A stretch of DNA of 64,000 nucleotides, from contig JAIOZK010000022.1 in assembly GCA_021740625.1 (NCBI GenBank), forward strand, positions 1 through 64,000, read 5' to 3'. Every line of letters starts with the position of its first letter. The stretch's first letter is position 1. The notes beneath the pieces were generated by a model. It had not been told where the DNA came from. It was given only the letters and a program-made list of their open reading frames with translations, and did no database searches. Made by a program: the position numbers and the translations under genes. The DNA is from Bacteroidales bacterium. GTDB lineage: Bacteria > Bacteroidota > Bacteroidia > Bacteroidales > JAIOZK01. Below are positions 42,485-51,409 of this stretch, piece after piece.

Positions 42485-44083
42485 CTAAAAAAGCCTCTTC
42501 CGGATATCACCTGAAACCTTGTAATATACCCCATTTAGGATAAGCAATCCGTAAATGTTTTCATCATTCTCGTGAAAAGGGGCAGAAAGAGCAATGATCT
42601 TTTGATCAAACAACAACTGGATTTGATCGGTAATCGTATGTCCGACAATGATGTGGTTAACATGGTAGAAATTCAAAATGCTGTCGAGGCTGGTCCTGGT
42701 GATCTTTTCAAAATCCTTTCCCTTCCAGAGGTAACCCCGGTACCAGAAAGGGCCGTTCATGGAAAAAAGCGGGTCTTCATTTGCAATCTGGTAATTGTTC
42801 AGTTTGTAACGGACTTCCTTATTGATCTGCTCCACACGCAGCTTTTCTTTATAAAACACAGACGAAATTCCCCCATGCACAAAGAGGTTGTCGTTGATTA
42901 CAATCATAGAATTATGTTTTCTGAGCCACTCTCCGAGAAAAGTGTTTCTGGTAAAAAAAGCTGCATAATTCCAGCCGAAGTGATTGGCAAAGAATTGATA
43001 TTTTTTCGATTTGTATCGATCATCATTATCGAGGATCATGATCTCGTGGTTGCCCAACAGAAAATGAACCCTGCCCCCGCTTTGCCGGGCTTGTTTTTCA
43101 AGTTTATAAATCAACCATAAAGTCTCCGTCACTTTTCCTCCCCTGTCAAAAACATCCCCGTTGATCACCAGATGTCCTGCGCCAAATTGCCAGTTGCGTT
43201 TGCTGTTGATAATGTTATTCCTGGTCAGGCAATCCACGAATGAATCATAATGGCCATGCACATCATTGATGGCAAAAATCTTTTCTACACGCTCATACCT
43301 GGATTTTTGTATATCGAGTGGAAATTGAAGATCATAGGTATTGGTATCAAAAACAAACCCCCTAAAGGAAAAGCTCTTCTCATCAGCAGCAAACAAGCTG
43401 TCGATCCTGCGAACAATACTGTCGTAATTATCGTAATAAAAGTAACTCACCCGTGCCAATGAATCACTCAGGTAATCAACATATGGGCCGTCTACATAAT
43501 CATACCTGGGTGGGATCTGTTTTCGCATAAAAATGCGTGTATCCATTTCAAAACCTGTGCTTTCTTCACATTCATAAACTGCCAGTTCAACGGCATTCTT
43601 TCCGGATCTGTCCTCCAGGTAGATATTAGCACCATATTCAATGAGTATTTCAAAATCAGATGTTCTGTTCATCCATGCAGCCATCATGAGAGCCGTAACG
43701 CCCCTGTCATCCTGCGCATCCACACTGGCGCCATAATCCAGCAGCAAGCGCAAGGCAGTTGGTCTGTTGAACCTTACCGCCCACATCAGCATATTTTTAT
43801 CCCTGTAATACATATCAGGATCGGCACCAAACTCCAGTAAGTATTTAATGACTGTGGCATTGTCATAACGAATCCCCAGGTACAGAAGAGGTGTGTCAGA
43901 AGTTTTGTAATGATTGGCAAGACCTCTCTCAAGTAACGACAGGAATTTTTCATTCTGCTCTTTCCGGATGATCTTCCGGATATCCCTTTCATCAGGAAAA
44001 TTTTCCTGGCCTTGCACATTTGGTGCGATCATCAAGAAAACAATGAAGTAAAGCAGATATTTAAGCCTGTGGATGTCAATCAT
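42485..44083 (-). CDS. Secreted ankyrin-repeat / metallophosphatase fusion
   Basis: The ~532-residue protein has a signal peptide (YLLYFIVFLMIAPNVQG). About four ankyrin repeats follow (TPLLYLGIRYDNATVIKYLL, NMLMWAVRFNRPTALRLLL, VTALMMAAWMNRTSDFEILI). A C-terminal calcineurin-like phosphatase domain has NDVHGHY (usual GDxHG), NGDVFDRGG, LLGNHE, FVHGG and IVGHT, so all metal ligands are present. The predicted location is the periplasm or outer surface. The start at MIDIHRLKY is supported by an eight-base overlap with the CotH-like gene; the longer frame lacks a signal peptide. Confidence 0.82.
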   Translation of the reverse strand: MIDIHRLKYLLYFIVFLMIAPNVQGQENFPDERDIRKIIRKEQNEKFLSLLERGLANHYKTSDTPLLYLGIRYDNATVIKYLLEFGADPDMYYRDKNMLMWAVRFNRPTALRLLLDYGASVDAQDDRGVTALMMAAWMNRTSDFEILIEYGANIYLEDRSGKNAVELAVYECEESTGFEMDTRIFMRKQIPPRYDYVDGPYVDYLSDSLARVSYFYYDNYDSIVRRIDSLFAADEKSFSFRGFVFDTNTYDLQFPLDIQKSRYERVEKIFAINDVHGHYDSFVDCLTRNNIINSKRNWQFGAGHLVINGDVFDRGGKVTETLWLIYKLEKQARQSGGRVHFLLGNHEIMILDNDDRYKSKKYQFFANHFGWNYAAFFTRNTFLGEWLRKHNSMIVINDNLFVHGGISSVFYKEKLRVEQINKEVRYKLNNYQIANEDPLFSMNGPFWYRGYLWKGKDFEKITRTSLDSILNFYHVNHIIVGHTITDQIQLLFDQKIIALSAPFHENDENIYGLLILNGVYYKVSGDIRKRLF

Positions 44084-45110
44084 AACAAATCTCCTCAAAG
44101 TATCCGTCCAGAGATTCCGGGTCCTCCAGCTTATCAAACTGGGCTTTTAAAACCTCCAAAACATGTCTCTTTTGCCTGCGGTCGAGCAGATCGAAATCCT
44201 GTACCAGTTTCAATATGGAATTGCGTTTCTCAGCAATAAACTGAATTACAGAAGAGAACTCATCTAACGATTGACAATAGGATTTTATTTTGGCCATATT
44301 CCTCTCGGGATTGATGCCGGGATTTTTTGTGATGTATGATGGTTTTACCAGATATGAAAGATCAAAGTCGTAGGGAACGACAATTACCTGTGAAGTGTCT
44401 TCCTTGTTCAAAACTGTTATGTTTTTTGGCAGAAGGACCGACCAGTCGGTATTGCCGATGAGAAACTGGAATACAGAAAAAAGTTGATAATAATCCATAT
44501 TGAGTTGTTTGTAACTCAATTTCTCAATATCATCCAGGCAATGCATTTCCGTCCTTTCTGCCAACTGCTCATCTTTCTCAACAAAAAAAGCGTAACGTGT
44601 AATGTCTGGATAAACCTCCAGTATGTCATGATAACGTATACGTGCCAACCGTACCCTGTGACTGATATTGTTGATCTGGTTAAAGATTTTATAGGCAAGG
44701 TACTCACTGAAAAGATAATCCTCAGCATTGCGGTCGTTACTATTGCAGTGCGTAACAAGCTTGATCTTATCGGCTCCTTCAAAAATGCTGTTTTCGATCT
44801 GATCTTTTTCAAAGTTCACCTTGATGGGAGGAAATGGGCATACATCCGGTTTCCTTCTGAAATTGCCACGGGTCCTGAGCTTAATATCAAATTTATATTT
44901 TTTATCCGCTGCATCGGTGTATACAAGCAGGCCATTGTGATATTCCCTTTCTTCTCCTATATCTTCAGTCAGTCCCTGCATATCAATATAGATATCGATC
45001 TCAAGGACCGACTCATTTACAAACATGCTGTTATTTTGGGCATGCAGGCAGGATACCATCAAAAAGAAAAAGCCAGCAAACAAGTATTTGGGAATAATGA
45101 CAGTTTGCAT
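44076..45110 (-). CDS. CotH-kinase-like secreted protein
   Basis: The ~344-residue protein has a signal peptide (YLFAGFFFLMVSCLHAQ). Its domain resembles the CotH family: LRTRGNFRRKPDVCPFPPIKVNF near the start, SEYLAYKIFNQI, RYAFFVE, a QFLIGNTDW catalytic-loop-like segment with the following KNI, and PYDFDLS in place of the DFG-like metal motif. CotH proteins are atypical kinases that phosphorylate exported proteins. It starts four bases after the DUF4956 stop and overlaps the ankyrin-phosphatase gene. Confidence 0.7.
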   Translation of the reverse strand: MQTVIIPKYLFAGFFFLMVSCLHAQNNSMFVNESVLEIDIYIDMQGLTEDIGEEREYHNGLLVYTDAADKKYKFDIKLRTRGNFRRKPDVCPFPPIKVNFEKDQIENSIFEGADKIKLVTHCNSNDRNAEDYLFSEYLAYKIFNQINNISHRVRLARIRYHDILEVYPDITRYAFFVEKDEQLAERTEMHCLDDIEKLSYKQLNMDYYQLFSVFQFLIGNTDWSVLLPKNITVLNKEDTSQVIVVPYDFDLSYLVKPSYITKNPGINPERNMAKIKSYCQSLDEFSSVIQFIAEKRNSILKLVQDFDLLDRRQKRHVLEVLKAQFDKLEDPESLDGYFEEICYD

Positions 45111-45114
45111 TTCT

Positions 45115-45777
45115 TTACAATTGGGAATCTTTGTCAAGCGCTTTTTCAGTGTAGAACTGGGATGCAGTTTCATCATCAAAATAATAGATTGTTACCTCAG
45201 CGGTGTTCCGGTAAAAATTAATTTCTCCAACCTCCACCCTTCTGATCTTAAGCCCCGTCCGTTTTTCCATATCTTCCAGGAACAATTGCTCATTCTCAGG
45301 TTTCAGCAATTCCAGTTTATCATACACCAGCTTTTTGCTCGATTCATGCTTGAACATCCAGAAAAACTCACCTGCCTTGGTAATGGCGATCACAAAAACA
45401 TTGGTGATGATCAACTCAGCGTAGCTGATGTTTTCGTTGGTAAGTGCATTGATGATGGAAATACCGATGATCACGAAAAGATAGGTCATCTCCTTGATGG
45501 GAATGGTGCTGGTCCGGTATCGTATGATACCGAAAATCGCGAATAAACCCAGGGCAAAGCCCAGTTCCAGAGTGACATTCTCCAGCAGGTATGCCAGCAG
45601 GAAAACTGTAGTACTGATCAGGATATAGGTGAACAAGTAATCCTTCCGCTGAGCTGCCTGATAATATATGTAGCGCACAATGATAATGATCACAAGGAAA
45701 TTGAAGGCAAAGCGGAACAACAACTCCAAAAAATTATCCTGGTTCAGAAAGGCAATATCGAACAATGATAATATCAT
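45115..45777 (-). CDS. DUF4956 membrane protein
   Basis: The 220-residue protein has four or five TM segments and the family core LGLFAIFGIIRYRT...IPIKEMTYLFVIIG. A cytosolic C-terminal alpha/beta domain follows (LKIRRVEVGEINFYRNTAEVTIYYFDD). DUF4956 genes are commonly found with CotH-like and VTC-type polyphosphate polymerase genes. Here the CotH-like gene follows by four bases, but no VTC gene is present. It is the first gene of the operon. Confidence 0.82.
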   Translation of the reverse strand: MILSLFDIAFLNQDNFLELLFRFAFNFLVIIIIVRYIYYQAAQRKDYLFTYILISTTVFLLAYLLENVTLELGFALGLFAIFGIIRYRTSTIPIKEMTYLFVIIGISIINALTNENISYAELIITNVFVIAITKAGEFFWMFKHESSKKLVYDKLELLKPENEQLFLEDMEKRTGLKIRRVEVGEINFYRNTAEVTIYYFDDETASQFYTEKALDKDSQL

Positions 45778-45998
45778 GTTTGCAAATATACGTTAAGAGA
45801 TTGAAATGGAAGTGTGGCTGCCTTCACAAAAGTTTCCACCTTGGAAATATTGAATTTCAGGCATAGACATCGCTTAATTCTTAAATCCTCAATCATTCAT
45901 GGGTGTTCGGATATCTGTTTTATTGTTCGATTGTTTTTTTAGCTGTTGATCCGGCTTTTGTCAAAGAATCCAAATCGGAGATCCAACAGGAATGAAAC

Positions 45999-47870
45999 TC
46001 ATTGATCCATATACTGCTTAAACACCATTTGTAAAAAAGCTTTTCCTTCCCGTATGATCTTTTGCTGATACAGGCTGTCGGGAATATCCTTTGTATAAAA
46101 ATGATTGATCTTCTTGTCCCAGAAAAAACTTGCATTTGGCCGAATCCAGCCAATTCCCTCTTCAAAAGCAACATAGGCAAACTCCGGTGTTTCTGGACTT
46201 AAGAGGTTTTTGCTCCATTGAAAAGGAAAGTCACTCAATTGAAGCTGACTGAACAATGTTGAAACAATGTCTACCTGGGAACCCAGTTTGCCGACCTTCA
46301 CATCCCGGTATTCGGGCTTGATTACATTGCCAAAAAACAAGAGGGGAATGTGGTGGTATTCTTTCGAATGATAACCCCAGTTATAGTATGCATGATGACT
46401 GTGATCGGCCACAATAATAAAAAGCGTGGAATCGTACCAGGACTTTGATTTCGCCTGTTGAATATATGCATAAAGACAACTGTCGGTGTACCAGGCCGAA
46501 TTCAGATACATATTCACATGCCCACCCCAATCCACTTTCAGTTCAGGCAAAGGCATATCAAAGGGAGAATGGGTACTCATCGTAAAAACAGATGAGAAAA
46601 AGGGTTGGGGATCATTGCTGACTTCTTCCAGTTGCCGTTCGAAAACAAATTCATCATGCACGCCCAGCTTGCCCTGCGGAACATCATCATCAAAATCACT
46701 GATCTCGATGATCCTGTCGAAACCATTGTACATGATATAGCTTTTTATATTTCCATAGATCAATTGCCCACCAAAATAAAAGGATGTGGAATAGCCTTCT
46801 TCTTCAAGCTTGCCTGTCAGGGTTGGCAATCCCTGGAATTTATCCGGTTGCACCGTGATGGAAGATATGGGATGTGCCGGGAATCCGCTGAAGATAGAAG
46901 CCATACCTTGTTCGGAGCGGGTTCCTGCAGAATATATATTTGTAAAAAGAATGCCATTCTTTTCCAGTTTTCTGAATCCCGGGGTGATGCCGGGCTTTCC
47001 ACCCAGGGATTCTATCAGATCGGCCGACCAGCTTTCCAGCATGATCAGAACGATATTGGGCCTGGTAGTAGCCAGGACCTGGAGGGTAGAATCTCCCCGG
47101 GGCTCATAGATCCTTTCCACGATCTCAATGGCTTCATCTTGGGGAAATGATAGAAAGGGATTTTTTCCTTTAAGACTCCAGTTCTCATAAAGACTCACGA
47201 AAATATTAAAACCGGAATTCATGCTTGCCAGGTTGAGTATCTGGTGTTCCGAATAATAGGATTGACTCTGGTTGATCGGGATCTCCTGCAGACCTCCCCT
47301 GCCACCGATGATCCCAAGGACAGGGAAAATGATCAGATATACGGCGGTAAAGAAATAATTGCGCTTTACAATCCTGACCTGCGTAAAAAACAGCCTTCTG
47401 AATATCCAATAAGCCAGCAGAGTTTGGGCAAATAAAATGACAAGCAATACAAAAAAGGTAGCAGTTTCGGCAGACTCATAAATTTCTGCCGGATGCGTCA
47501 GGTACATCAGCGCTTTATAATGCAGCTTGGTTTTCCATTCGGAATAGATTCCCAGCTCTGCTGTTGTGAGCAATGAATAAACAATGATGACCAGCAGCAC
47601 ATAATACTTTACGATCTTATTCCAGAAATTCCCCCTGAAAAGGCTCATCAGCAAATAAACCAGGAATGGGAATCCGATCAGGTAAAGCGCAGTTGACACA
47701 TCCAGTTCAAAGCCATGGTAAAAAGACTGCATGCTTTCCCAGAACCCGATACCTTCCATGCGGATATACCTGAGATTATAAAGCAGGTATATGCTCCTGG
47801 TAAAGGCAAAAAATACAATCCAGAAAATGAACTGCAGCACAAGCGCCCTGATGATCCTGAGTTTATCCAT
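45999..47870 (-). CDS. LTA-synthase-family membrane phosphotransferase/sulfatase-like protein
   Basis: The 623-residue protein has five N-terminal TM helices and a large extracytoplasmic alkaline-phosphatase-fold domain. Metal and catalytic residues are visible: IVLIMLES (Glu279), SAGTRSEQG (nucleophile Thr317) and VADHSHHAYY. LtaS enzymes polymerise glycerol phosphate. In Gram-negative Bacteroidota such proteins are more likely to transfer phospho-head groups such as phosphoglycerol or phosphoethanolamine to glycans or lipids. It lies 221 bases upstream of the DUF4956 operon on the same strand. Confidence 0.85.
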   Translation of the reverse strand: MDKLRIIRALVLQFIFWIVFFAFTRSIYLLYNLRYIRMEGIGFWESMQSFYHGFELDVSTALYLIGFPFLVYLLMSLFRGNFWNKIVKYYVLLVIIVYSLLTTAELGIYSEWKTKLHYKALMYLTHPAEIYESAETATFFVLLVILFAQTLLAYWIFRRLFFTQVRIVKRNYFFTAVYLIIFPVLGIIGGRGGLQEIPINQSQSYYSEHQILNLASMNSGFNIFVSLYENWSLKGKNPFLSFPQDEAIEIVERIYEPRGDSTLQVLATTRPNIVLIMLESWSADLIESLGGKPGITPGFRKLEKNGILFTNIYSAGTRSEQGMASIFSGFPAHPISSITVQPDKFQGLPTLTGKLEEEGYSTSFYFGGQLIYGNIKSYIMYNGFDRIIEISDFDDDVPQGKLGVHDEFVFERQLEEVSNDPQPFFSSVFTMSTHSPFDMPLPELKVDWGGHVNMYLNSAWYTDSCLYAYIQQAKSKSWYDSTLFIIVADHSHHAYYNWGYHSKEYHHIPLLFFGNVIKPEYRDVKVGKLGSQVDIVSTLFSQLQLSDFPFQWSKNLLSPETPEFAYVAFEEGIGWIRPNASFFWDKKINHFYTKDIPDSLYQQKIIREGKAFLQMVFKQYMDQ

Positions 47871-47955
47871 TTTGGCGCAAATGTAATTATTTTTCCAGTG
47901 TTAAGTGCTTGATAAGGAAAACCTGAAAATTCCTAGCCAATTGATCCGTATTTCA

Positions 47956-47963
47956 TAATTTTG
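47956..47963 (+). promoter_or_regulatory. -7 promoter element of yggS
   Basis: TAATTTTG is an exact TAnnTTTG match, 26 bases before the ATG at 47982. It overlaps the TTG at 47961 that could otherwise be taken as a start. Confidence 0.5.
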
Positions 47964-47981
47964 TATCAAAAGGGATTTGTT

Positions 47982-48650
47982 ATGGATATCAGGGATAATC
48001 TTAGGAAAATAAAGGAAGAACTACCCGGCCATGTTAAGCTCATCGCGATTTCCAAAACCAAACCGGAAGCGGATATCATGCAGGCCTACAATAGTGATCA
48101 CAGAATGTTCGGGGAGAACAAAGCCCAGGAACTTATTCAAAAACAGCCGGATTTGCCGGAAGACATCGCATGGCATTTTGTAGGTCACCTGCAAAGCAAC
48201 AAGGTAAAGTACCTGGCTCCTTTTGTTAGCATGATACATTCTGTGGATAAATTAAAACTGCTGAAAGAAATCAACAAGCGTGCAAAGAATGAAGGACGTG
48301 TAATCGATTGCTTGTTGCAATTTCACATTGCAGAAGAAGAATCCAAATTCGGCCTCGACCTGGAAGAAGCCAAAAACCTGATCAACAGTGAAGTTTTCCC
48401 GGAACTGAAAAATGTAAGGATTTGTGGTGTGATGGGCATGGCCACTTTCACAGAAGATAAAGAGCAAATCCGCAAGGAATTCAGAATGCTCAAAAACACC
48501 TTTGATTTTCTCAAACACGGATACTTCGAAGATCAGGATCATTTTAAAGAGATCAGCATGGGCATGACCAATGATTATAAAATCGCCATCGAGGAAGGAT
48601 CGACGATGGTAAGGATTGGATCGGCGATTTTCGGGGAGAGGAATTATTAG
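47982..48650 (+). CDS. yggS: YggS/PLPBP-family PLP homeostasis protein
   Basis: The ~222-residue cytoplasmic protein has the alanine-racemase-like TIM barrel of the YggS family. The PLP-binding lysine is in LIAISKTKP, with FGENKAQEL, WHFVGHLQSNKV, IHSVDKLKL, VMGMATF and the phosphate-binding SMGMTNDYKIAIEEGSTMVRIGSAIFG. The family buffers and supplies PLP and has no proven enzymatic activity. It is monocistronic and followed by a tandem repeat. Confidence 0.92.
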   Translation: MDIRDNLRKIKEELPGHVKLIAISKTKPEADIMQAYNSDHRMFGENKAQELIQKQPDLPEDIAWHFVGHLQSNKVKYLAPFVSMIHSVDKLKLLKEINKRAKNEGRVIDCLLQFHIAEEESKFGLDLEEAKNLINSEVFPELKNVRICGVMGMATFTEDKEQIRKEFRMLKNTFDFLKHGYFEDQDHFKEISMGMTNDYKIAIEEGSTMVRIGSAIFGERNY

Positions 48651-48685
48651 ATTGTCGATTGTCGATTGTCGATTGTCGATTTTCG
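48651..48685. repeat. 7-bp tandem repeat (ATTGTCG)n
   Basis: Four perfect ATTGTCG copies and a degenerate fifth begin directly after the yggS stop codon. Confidence 0.85.
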
Positions 48686-48710
48686 ATTTGTCTATTGATG
48701 CAGCCCCAAC

Positions 48711-48755
48711 TTCGAAATTCGACATTGGGCGTTCGAAATTCGAAATTCAAAAAAA
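48711..48755. repeat. TTCGAAATTC-type direct and inverted repeats
   Basis: TTCGAAATTCGA (from 48711) and TTCGAAATTCGAAATTC (from 48733) are near-palindromic repeats. Together with the ATTGTCG array and a further GTCGATTGTCGAA copy they fill the yggS-galK spacer. A reading frame crossing them looks like low-complexity translation, not a gene. Confidence 0.6.
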
Positions 48756-48789
48756 ATGTCGATTGTCGAATAATGAATGTCGAAGTATA

Positions 48790-49950
48790 TCATAAACTCC
48801 TCACCCCATCACCAATCTCTGGCAAATAAAAATCGGCGTGCAATCCGGTCTTTTTATGGTATTGCTCCCCCACCCTTTTCCTGAATTCTTCTACTGCATT
48901 CCGATGCACAATATTGACCGTACATCCCCCAAAACCGGCGCCTGTCATGCGTGCACCCAATACACCATCGATCTCCCAGGCAGCTTCGGCCAAAGCATCC
49001 AGTTCCGGACCCGTAACTTCATAATAATCCCGCAATGAATTATGGGAAGCATTCATCAGCTTACCCAGCAGTTTCAAATCATGGGCCTTCAGTGCATGTA
49101 CACTCTGTTTTACCCTGTAATTTTCATTGATAACATGGTAAGCCCTTTTCTTAACATCCGGGTGACTGATCAGATGCTCAACCATCCGGAATTCCTCCAG
49201 CGTAATCTCGCCCAGATCTTTTGTTGTCAGGCTTTTGTTGATATTGACAACGGCTTCCTGACATTCCATAACCCGCTCATTATAAGCTGATGCTGAAAGG
49301 CCCCTGGGCTTATTAGAATTTACAATTACCAGTTTATATTCTCCCAGTTTGAAAGGGATTTCTTCATAATCAAGATTCTTACAATTCAAATAAATTGCAT
49401 GCTCTTTCCTGCCCATGGCCACGGCAAACTGATCCATGATGCCACATTTTACACCAATAAATTCATGCTCGCATTGCTGTGAAAGCTGGATTAGCTCCAT
49501 CCGGTCCATACCAAAATGAAATAACGCATTCAGGGCAAAGGCAGTTACCAGTTCAATGGAAGCAGAACTTGACAATCCTGCTTCGGGAGGAATGTCACCC
49601 GAATAAAGCATTTCAAATCCATCGGGATTCATTCCCCGCTTTCTGAATTGATCAATGATCCCGAGAGGATAATTCACCCAGGCAGTTTTCCCCTGTTTTC
49701 CCAGTGCATTCAACCTTAGATTCCAGGTACCCTCAAAATTCTCAGAGGCAAAACGCAGCTGATCATCCCCGGTTTTCCGGATCAAAAGGTAAGTGCCAAA
49801 GCTCAATGCACATGGCAGTACATAGCCACCGTTGTAATCGGTATGCTCGCCTATGATGTTCACCCGGCCGGGTGCAAAAAAAACAGCAACCTGCTCACTG
49901 TTTTCACCAAATCGACTCAAAAAATTTTCTTTCAGAAAACCAATATCCAT
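48790..49950 (-). CDS. galK: Galactokinase
   Basis: Galactokinase phosphorylates alpha-D-galactose at C1 in the Leloir pathway. All GHMP-kinase motifs are present: GRVNIIGEHTDYNGGYVLP (galactokinase signature), GLSSSASIE (ATP-binding loop), CGIMDQF (catalytic Asp) and ARMTGAGFGGC. The length of 386 residues is typical. No other Leloir genes are adjacent. It is convergent with yggS across the repeat-rich spacer. Confidence 0.95.
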   Translation of the reverse strand: MDIGFLKENFLSRFGENSEQVAVFFAPGRVNIIGEHTDYNGGYVLPCALSFGTYLLIRKTGDDQLRFASENFEGTWNLRLNALGKQGKTAWVNYPLGIIDQFRKRGMNPDGFEMLYSGDIPPEAGLSSSASIELVTAFALNALFHFGMDRMELIQLSQQCEHEFIGVKCGIMDQFAVAMGRKEHAIYLNCKNLDYEEIPFKLGEYKLVIVNSNKPRGLSASAYNERVMECQEAVVNINKSLTTKDLGEITLEEFRMVEHLISHPDVKKRAYHVINENYRVKQSVHALKAHDLKLLGKLMNASHNSLRDYYEVTGPELDALAEAAWEIDGVLGARMTGAGFGGCTVNIVHRNAVEEFRKRVGEQYHKKTGLHADFYLPEIGDGVRSL

Positions 49951-50140
49951 CGTTTTTTAAGGCAAGATACAAAAAATGTATCCCCGTAAACCATTGAACA
50001 ATATAAATGGAACAGATATTTCTATTGACCATTATCAGAGCATTCAATCAAATCAGGTACGATAAACTTTGGCCAGCAATTTCAGCGAATCTCTCTTTTC
50101 AGAAAGGCAAACCACAATGCTGGAATTCATCAAATATTTA

Positions 50141-50148
50141 TATCTTTG
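50141..50148 (+). promoter_or_regulatory. -7 promoter element of tRNA-Arg
   Basis: TATCTTTG is an exact TAnnTTTG match ending 10 bases before the mature 5' end of the tRNA. Confidence 0.65.
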
Positions 50149-50158
50149 CATGTGCTAA

Positions 50159-50232
50159 GGCTCCGTAGCTTAACTGGATAGAGCATCTGACTACGGATCA
50201 GAAGGTTCGGGGTTCGAATCCCTGCGGAGTCA
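50159..50232 (+). tRNA. tRNA-Arg (anticodon ACG)
   Basis: The 74-base cloverleaf has acceptor arms GGCTCCG and CGGAGTC (one G-T pair), and an anticodon stem TCTGA/TCAGA around the loop CTACGGA, giving anticodon ACG (arginine, CGN). The T-arm contains GGTTCGAATCC, and the discriminator is A. CCA is not encoded. It is transcribed alone and followed by a strong terminator. Confidence 0.96.
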
Positions 50233-50234
50233 CA

Positions 50235-50270
50235 AAAACCGGCTTTCACTTTTCAGCCGGTTTTTATTTT
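50235..50270 (+). terminator. Rho-independent terminator of tRNA-Arg
   Basis: AAAACCGGCT pairs with AGCCGGTTTT around a 10-base loop, followed by a T-rich tail. Confidence 0.9.
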
Positions 50271-50370
50271 TCTTTCCCACGACTTTTCAATTGCGCCAAT
50301 AAATTATTATTATTGTAGGAAGAAAGTAAATCAAAACTGCATTCTTAATATCAATCCAAATTAACTTCAA

Positions 50371-51393
50371 ATGAAACGATTATCCATCGTCATCTTGATT
50401 TTGATCATCCTTCAGGCCTGCAGTTCAAAGGATAAACAAGCAAAAAAAACAGTATCCTTTCCTGTTAAGGTCATGGCAATCAAGGCAGATAAAAACCCCT
50501 TGACAATTAGCTTCAGCGGAAGCATCCTCGCCCATAAAACAGTGAATACCGGTTTCATGGTTTCTGGAAAAATTCAGTCTGTGCATGTAAAAAAGGGTGA
50601 TTATGTCGAAAAGGGTGAAATGCTCGCAAAGCTTGACCCCACCGATTATCAATATGCCGTAGATGCTGCAAGCGCCCAGTTTGATAGAGCAAAAAGCGAA
50701 TACAATCGCTTGAAAAGCTTATATGAGAAAGGCAGTTTGACAGCAAGTGATTATGAAAAGATCCAGGCCCTGTATAAAGAAGCAAAAGCTGACCTGAAGT
50801 TCAAAGAAAGACAATTAAGAGAAACCAGACTGGAAGCTCCTTCGGAAGGATGGATATCATTTGACAGATTGGAGCCGGGAGAGATTGTTAAGCAGGGTAT
50901 TCCCATTTTCAGGATCATCCGGACAAAGAAAGTATATGCCAGGTTCATGGTACCGGAAAATGAGATCGGACTTATTGCAAAGGATATGGAAGTTATGGTT
51001 AAAGTGCATTCCCTGGGTGATACAGTCTTTCCTGCCAGGGTGGAGCATATTGCACCAAATGCAGAAAGCTTTTCAAGGTCTTTTGAAGTAAGAGCACTGA
51101 TGAATAATGATGATTCCATGATCAGGCCCGGCATGATCGCCCGCATTGAAATTGAAAGCCCCTCGAATAAATCACAAATATTGATTCCTGCCGAAGCTGT
51201 TTTAAGAAATGCGGATGGCAAAACCTATGTTTACCTGATCCGGAACAACAAAGCAAGAAAACAAAATGTATTGCTTGGAGAGGTCGGCGGTAAGCAGGTA
51301 ATGGTCAATGAAGGTCTGGACCCTGCCGATACCGTGGTTGTTGAGGGGCAGCAAAAGTTGTATGAAAAAGCCAATATAAATATCATTCACTGA
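50371..51393 (+). CDS. RND efflux periplasmic adaptor (MFP) lipoprotein
   Basis: The 340-residue membrane-fusion protein has a lipobox (ILQACSS). A biotinyl-lipoyl-like half motif (VSGKIQSVHVKKGDYVEKGEMLAKLDP), an alpha-hairpin (~residues 88-150), the second lipoyl half (RLEAPSEGWISFDRLEPGEIV) and the beta-barrel and membrane-proximal domains follow in order. It links the RND pump to the TolC-type channel encoded downstream. It is first in a three-gene operon. Confidence 0.9.
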   Translation: MKRLSIVILILIILQACSSKDKQAKKTVSFPVKVMAIKADKNPLTISFSGSILAHKTVNTGFMVSGKIQSVHVKKGDYVEKGEMLAKLDPTDYQYAVDAASAQFDRAKSEYNRLKSLYEKGSLTASDYEKIQALYKEAKADLKFKERQLRETRLEAPSEGWISFDRLEPGEIVKQGIPIFRIIRTKKVYARFMVPENEIGLIAKDMEVMVKVHSLGDTVFPARVEHIAPNAESFSRSFEVRALMNNDDSMIRPGMIARIEIESPSNKSQILIPAEAVLRNADGKTYVYLIRNNKARKQNVLLGEVGGKQVMVNEGLDPADTVVVEGQQKLYEKANINIIH

Positions 51394-51409
51394 AAACATC
51401 AATGATAAA

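Noticed and set aside
44484-45221. 245-codon plus-strand frame
   Set aside because: It is antisense to the CotH-like and DUF4956 genes, which form a tight operon with recognisable domains.
45920-46180. 86-codon minus-strand frame extending into the DUF4956-upstream spacer
   Set aside because: It overlaps the 3' end of the LTA-synthase-like gene in another frame and has no supporting signal.
48553-48750. 65-codon minus-strand frame crossing the yggS 3' end and the repeat
   Set aside because: Its translation reiterates NRQSTIDNRQS-like words that come from the ATTGTCG array, and it overlaps yggS. It is a by-product of the repeat.
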